The notes beneath the pieces were generated by a model. The model was given only the letters and a program-made list of their open reading frames with translations, was not told the origin of the DNA and did no database searches. Position numbers and translations under genes: made by a program. From Bacteroidales bacterium (lineage in GTDB: Bacteria; Bacteroidota; Bacteroidia; Bacteroidales; UBA932), in contig JAFRXO010000051.1 in assembly GCA_017443465.1 (NCBI GenBank), forward strand, positions 1 through 64,000: a DNA stretch of 64,000 bases, written 5' to 3'. Positions within the stretch are counted from its first letter, which is position 1; each line of letters opens with the position of its first letter. Shown one piece after another: positions 60,202 through 64,000 of the stretch.

Positions 60202-62118
60202 ATGAAACATTTCTTCACAATTGCAGTTGTCGCTGCTGCAGGGCTCCTGTCACTGTCCTGCGCGAAGTCTGACTTTACCGTAAGCGAGAACCAGCCATAT
60301 GCGTTCAGGGGCGATTACCGGAACTTCATGCTTACCGGTGAGTTCTGCGCCGATTCCGGAGCCGTAGCTACGATTGCTTTCCACGACGACGGGACCGGAA
60401 GCGGCTACAAAGTCCTCCTCCACGGAGGTCCCATCGACGGCACGATAAAGAGCGGCTCCCTGCTTCACGTAAGGAACCTCTACCGCGCCCTCGAAAACGA
60501 GGCCGAGTGGGCACCTCTGGAGATAGCCGTAAGGGGAAAGAACATCTCCGTGAAAGTCAATGGGCAGGATGTGGTCTGCTACACGGAACCGGACCAGCCC
60601 TGGAGACTTCCCCAGTATGCCAAGATGCTTCTCGGACACGGTTCAGTGAGCATTTCCGCAGAGAAAGGGAATGTCAGTTTCCGAGGCATGAAGCTCACGA
60701 AACTCGCTCCGGATGCAGTCAATCCTTGCGACACGCTTCCTCCGCTCGACGAGAATGCCGACAAAGCCATACGCCTGCAGCAGAATGACTTCCCTGTCAT
60801 TGACTGGCATGTACACCTCAAGGGCGGCCTCACTGCCGAGATGGCCCATGCGATGTCGATGAACTATGGCATCAACTATGGAGTGGCACCCAATGCCGGT
60901 GCAGGCGGAGTCGGAAGGATGCTGGCAAACGACGAAGAAGTCTATGCATATTACAATGAAGTCAAGGACCTTCCATTCCTCCGCGGTGTGCAGGGCGAAG
61001 GCCGCAAATGGACAGCCGACTTCTCCCCCGAAGCGCTCGGGACCTTCGATTACCTGTTCACGGATGCGATGACCATCGTAGACAACAAAGGAAGGCTCAG
61101 CCGCATCTACCGTCCTGAAGAGGTCCATATGGAAGGCATGACAGACCAGAAATACATGGATATGCTGGTGGACCAGACAGTCAAGATCCTCACCAACGAG
61201 CCTGCCGACATATTCGCCAACGCTTTCTTCCTCCCCGCATCCCTTCAGCCGAAATTTGACGAGATGTGGACACCGGCGAGGGTTGGGAAGGTACTGGATG
61301 TGCTTCAGGATAAAGGCATAGCCCTGGAGATCAGCGCACGCTACGACATTCCGAACGAGCAGATCGTCAGGGAAGCCAAGAGCCGCGGCATCAAGTTCAC
61401 ATTCGGCACCAACAACGCTGATGCTGATTTCGGAAGACTTGAATACAGCATCGACATGGCCCAGAAATGCGGTCTGACTGTTGCAGACATGTGGTTCCCG
61501 ACTATGAGCACACGAGCCTCCCGGCCTACTGTCATATATAACAGCTTCGGGGATTCCGGGAAAACAGTTCTCTTCAACGGGAAAGACCTGACGGGCTGGG
61601 TCGCAGTAACGGCCTCAGAGAGCGAGGAGCCGGTGTTCAAGGTCGAAGACGGATGCATTATGGTGTCCGGCAAGCCTAACGGTTATCTCAGGACAGTACG
61701 CCAGTACGGAGACTACACCCTCCATGTGGAATGGCGCTGGGTCGGCAAAGGTACGAACAGCGGTATCTTCCAGAGGGTACAGGCTGAAGACAAGGTCTGG
61801 CCTTGCGCATATGAATGCCAGCTCCATGCCGGTGACGCCGGTGACGTGGTGTCCCTGGGCGGAGCCCGCATCGCGGAAATCCCTTATGATCCGACGGTCA
61901 AGTTCCCGAAGAAGGTCAGGAACCACCACGGCGCAGCAATCGAGCTTCCCGAAGGAGAGTGGAACAGGGCTGAAATCATATGCAAGGGCAACAAGATGAT
62001 GATCTACATCAACGGAAGCTATGAGAACCTGGTAACCACCGAGGCCACCTCCGGCTACATCGCCCTCCAGAGCGAAGGCGGTCCGCTCGCTTTCCGCAAC
62101 GTGTACATAGAGCAGTAG
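60202..62118 (+). CDS. DUF1080 - PHP-like barrel - DUF1080 fusion, lipoprotein
   Basis: A 638-residue lipoprotein (AAAGLLSLSC). Residues about 22-165 form a DUF1080-like concanavalin-type sandwich. Residues about 195-445 are a metal-dependent barrel starting with FPVIDWHVHLKGG (D-x-H-x-H) and containing ALEISARYDIPNEQIVREAKSRGIKFTFGTNNADAD, like PHP/amidohydrolase domains. Residues about 455-638 are a full DUF1080 (VLFNGKDLTGWVAV ... WRWVGKGTNSGIFQRV). DUF1080 is annotated as a 3-keto-disaccharide hydrolase family and takes part in oxidative glycoside breakdown. Having two copies around a barrel is unusual. Confidence 0.85.
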   Translation: MKHFFTIAVVAAAGLLSLSCAKSDFTVSENQPYAFRGDYRNFMLTGEFCADSGAVATIAFHDDGTGSGYKVLLHGGPIDGTIKSGSLLHVRNLYRALENEAEWAPLEIAVRGKNISVKVNGQDVVCYTEPDQPWRLPQYAKMLLGHGSVSISAEKGNVSFRGMKLTKLAPDAVNPCDTLPPLDENADKAIRLQQNDFPVIDWHVHLKGGLTAEMAHAMSMNYGINYGVAPNAGAGGVGRMLANDEEVYAYYNEVKDLPFLRGVQGEGRKWTADFSPEALGTFDYLFTDAMTIVDNKGRLSRIYRPEEVHMEGMTDQKYMDMLVDQTVKILTNEPADIFANAFFLPASLQPKFDEMWTPARVGKVLDVLQDKGIALEISARYDIPNEQIVREAKSRGIKFTFGTNNADADFGRLEYSIDMAQKCGLTVADMWFPTMSTRASRPTVIYNSFGDSGKTVLFNGKDLTGWVAVTASESEEPVFKVEDGCIMVSGKPNGYLRTVRQYGDYTLHVEWRWVGKGTNSGIFQRVQAEDKVWPCAYECQLHAGDAGDVVSLGGARIAEIPYDPTVKFPKKVRNHHGAAIELPEGEWNRAEIICKGNKMMIYINGSYENLVTTEATSGYIALQSEGGPLAFRNVYIEQ

Positions 62119-62124
62119 AACTTC

Positions 62125-62952
62125 ATGATTTTCAAGCGCTTAATCAGCACGACACTTTCCGGCGTCTGCGCAGTATTGCTTTGCGGTACGGTCTCCGGCC
62201 AGGCCATCGTCCATGACAATGGCAGCTACAGGGCAGTGCAGACATTCCCCTGCCCGTATGCCAACCAGGGTGTTGCAGTGGATGATGAATGCTTCTACGG
62301 AATCAGCAATGCCCGGATAACGAAGTACTCCAAAAACGGAGATTCCCTTGCGACCTGGAAAGAAACCGACCCGGAACTGATCAAGCATTTCGACGGAGGC
62401 ATAATAGTGGACGGCCTGCTGTACTGCTCACATTCCAATTATCCTGAGGTCCCTATGGCCAGTTCCATAGAGGTCTTCGACCCGGTCAGGATGGAACACG
62501 TAAAGACAATCAGTCTCGGGATTGAATACGGATCCTGCACCTGGGTGGTTCCGGGTGACGGATGCTGGTACGTATGTTTCGCCCATTATGACAAGAACGG
62601 CGAAAAGGCCGGAGGTGAAGTGATCCGCGACGCGTCATGGACCCAGATCGTTCAGTATGACGAACAATGGCACAGGCTCCAGGGATGGATACTTCCTAAA
62701 AAACTCATTGAAGAAATGCGGCCTATGAGTCTTTCAGGTGGCCTTTTCATTAATGGAAAGTTCTACTGTACAGGCCATGACGCTCAGAAACTGTACATCC
62801 TCGAATTCCCGCCTTACGGAATGCATCTACGCTGGACCGGGACCATTGACATCCCCTTCAATGGCCAGGGTATTGCACTGGACAGTGAGGGGTACCTCTG
62901 GGGAATCGACCGCAAGGAAAAACTGGTAATAAAAGCCGCATGCACAAAATAA
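62125..62952 (+). CDS. Secreted propeller-like protein of unknown function
   Basis: A 275-residue protein with a signal peptide (LISTTLSGVCAVLLCGTVSGQA). Short blade-like repeats are visible (NQGVAVDDECFYGISNARITKYSKNGDSLATWKE; GGIIVDGLLYCSHSNYP; NGQGIALDSEGYLWGIDRKEKLVIKAA), suggesting a small NHL- or glutaminyl-cyclase-like beta-propeller. No catalytic residues can be named. It starts 6 nt after the DUF1080 fusion and is likely cotranscribed with it. Confidence 0.7.
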   Translation: MIFKRLISTTLSGVCAVLLCGTVSGQAIVHDNGSYRAVQTFPCPYANQGVAVDDECFYGISNARITKYSKNGDSLATWKETDPELIKHFDGGIIVDGLLYCSHSNYPEVPMASSIEVFDPVRMEHVKTISLGIEYGSCTWVVPGDGCWYVCFAHYDKNGEKAGGEVIRDASWTQIVQYDEQWHRLQGWILPKKLIEEMRPMSLSGGLFINGKFYCTGHDAQKLYILEFPPYGMHLRWTGTIDIPFNGQGIALDSEGYLWGIDRKEKLVIKAACTK

Positions 62953-62998
62953 TTTATTTACTGATGAATCATATATTTACGACAACATAACAACACAT

Positions 62999-64000
62999 AT
63001 GAAAACAAACAGACTGATTATTGCGACCCTGCTTACAGTCCTGGTTACGGCCGGCCTCAATGCAGGAGCTGCAGTAAAGAAGGCGGCAAAAAAGCCGAAC
63101 ATCTATCACAAGGACTGGATAGATTTCAACAAGAATGGAGTCAAGGACATCTTCGAAGATCCGGCCCAGCCTATCGATGCCAGGGTTGAGAACCTGCTCG
63201 GGCAGATGAATATCGAAGAGAAATCCTGCCAACTTACTACCCTTTACGGCTCCGGACGTGTCCTGCGCGATTCCCTGCCAACTCCCCAGTGGAAAAACCG
63301 CATATGGAAAGACGGTATCGCGAACATAGACGAGCAGCTCAACGGTGTCGGCCGTGGAGCCCGTAATTATCCCCACCTGATCTATCCTTTCAGCAACCAC
63401 GTCGAGGCTCTAAACACGATCCAGCGCTGGTTCATAGAAGAGACCCGTCTGGGAATCCCGGTGGAATTCACGAATGAAGGAATCCACGGTCTCAACCACA
63501 CCAAGGCCACTCCCCTTCCGGCTCCTATCGGTATCGGAAGCACGTGGGACAGGGAAATCGTCCATAAAGCCGGTGAAATCGCCGGAGAAGAAGCCCTCCT
63601 GCTTGGCTACCAGAGCGTTTACGCTCCTATCCTCGACCCGGCCAGAGATCCCAGGTGGGGACGCACCGTAGAGACCTACGGTGAAGATCCTTACCTTATT
63701 GCAGAGCTCGGCATCCAGATGGCTGATGGCATCCAGCGCCATGGCGTTACGGCAGGCCTGAAGCATTTCGCAGCCTACAGCGTGCCGAAGGGAGGACGTG
63801 ACGGAAGCGCCCGTACCGACCCGCACATCAACCCCAGGGAACTGCACGAGATCTTCCTCTATCCTTTCGAGAAGGTCATCAAGGCCACACATCCTCTGGA
63901 AGTGATGAGCAGTTACAATGACTGGAACGGAGATGCAGTGAGCGCGTCCCCATATTTCCTGACCGAGCTTCTCCGCAAGACATATGGTTTCAACGGATAT
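62999..64000 (+). CDS. GH3 beta-glycosidase, N-terminal part (cut by the window end)
   Basis: Open from the ATG at 62999 to the last base (334 codons, no stop), with a signal peptide (LIIATLLTVLVTAGLNAGA). GH3 motifs appear in order: NIEEKSCQLTTLYGSG, IPVEFTNEGIHGLNHTKATPLPAPIGIGSTWD, YAPILDPARDPRWGRTVETYGEDPYLIAELG, GLKHFAAYSVPKGGRDGSARTDPHINPRELHEIFLYPFEKVI. The last visible part (VMSSYNDWNGDAVSASPYFL) comes just after where the catalytic nucleophile would be expected in SDW-type motifs further on, so the nucleophile itself may lie beyond the window. Probable beta-glucosidase or beta-xylosidase in the periplasm. Confidence 0.9.
   Translation, partial: MKTNRLIIATLLTVLVTAGLNAGAAVKKAAKKPNIYHKDWIDFNKNGVKDIFEDPAQPIDARVENLLGQMNIEEKSCQLTTLYGSGRVLRDSLPTPQWKNRIWKDGIANIDEQLNGVGRGARNYPHLIYPFSNHVEALNTIQRWFIEETRLGIPVEFTNEGIHGLNHTKATPLPAPIGIGSTWDREIVHKAGEIAGEEALLLGYQSVYAPILDPARDPRWGRTVETYGEDPYLIAELGIQMADGIQRHGVTAGLKHFAAYSVPKGGRDGSARTDPHINPRELHEIFLYPFEKVIKATHPLEVMSSYNDWNGDAVSASPYFLTELLRKTYGFNGY

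Larger units (their letters stand above)
7551..63988. repeat. Highly iterated palindrome CATATG
   Basis: The hexamer CATATG occurs about 115 times by eye in the window (expected about 14-16 for random sequence of this composition), almost all after 7.5 kb. It is found at start codons, between genes and in all three frames of genes. It is described further in the findings. Confidence 0.7.

Noticed and set aside
49964-64000. Calling the last region a classical polysaccharide utilisation locus
   Set aside because: No SusC/SusD pair, hybrid two-component sensor or anti-sigma pair is visible, so only a glycoside-degradation operon is claimed.

Overview
The window reads as chromosomal DNA of a member of the Bacteroidales (Bacteroidota). 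The evidence is repeated TTTG / TAnnTTTG promoter boxes, a Bacteroidetes-type succinyl/acetylornithine arginine pathway, GH109 and GH106 enzymes, DUF1460, LVIVD and DUF1080 proteins, and many lipoprotein signal peptides. No tRNA, rRNA, CRISPR array, transposase or SusC/SusD pair was seen. Genus cannot be set from this sequence alone.

Region 1 (about 0.3-7.4 kb, minus strand, AT-richer) is a defence-type island. It holds a WYL regulator, a WG-repeat protein and two tandem, diverged retrons. Each retron has a non-coding RNA bounded by a perfect, covarying a1/a2 inverted repeat, followed by a retron reverse transcriptase. The second RT gene overlaps a gene for a protein with an Rx4H motif, a candidate HEPN ribonuclease effector. 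Between the two retrons lies the 3' end of a second WYL gene, so the array probably arose from repeated WYL-retron modules.

Region 2 (7.3-12.5 kb) carries a promoter followed by a strongly structured, unidentified RNA, then small accessory genes: unknowns, a retropepsin-like protein, a HAD protein, and a VWA protein fused to an A1S_2505-like domain behind a promoter that also fits sigma-54. A DUF3298 protein and a pair of palindromic repeats follow.

Region 3 (12.5-26.7 kb) is mainly secreted or lipoprotein enzymes: a NUDIX-type regulator diverging from an FAD oxidoreductase, DUF1460, a GH5-like enzyme, GH109 diverging from a Ser/Thr transporter, a nucleoside-hydrolase-like protein, a pectate-lyase-fold protein, a C26 peptidase, a TonB-domain protein and a lytic transglycosylase.

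Region 4 (26.7-46.6 kb, minus strand) is biosynthetic. In order of transcription it has carAB behind three ARG boxes, argR-argGCDF'BEH behind an ARG-box-covered promoter (ArgG is fused to a GNAT domain), then the complete hisGDCBHAF-IE operon. The his operon is preceded by a classical attenuator with a His-rich leader peptide and mutually exclusive hairpins.

Region 5 (46.7-64 kb) is a glycoside-degradation locus without SusCD: LVIVD protein, Gfo/Idh/MocA oxidoreductase, GH106, a GH5-VOC-VOC fusion, a second Gfo/Idh/MocA protein, a large unknown lipoprotein, a second FAD oxidoreductase, a DUF1080-PHP-like-DUF1080 fusion, a propeller-like protein and the start of a GH3. The mix suggests oxidative (3-keto-glycoside) sugar cleavage beside ordinary hydrolysis.

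Across the window the palindrome CATATG is heavily over-represented in all reading frames and between genes, but is scarce in the retron island and absent from the LVIVD gene.
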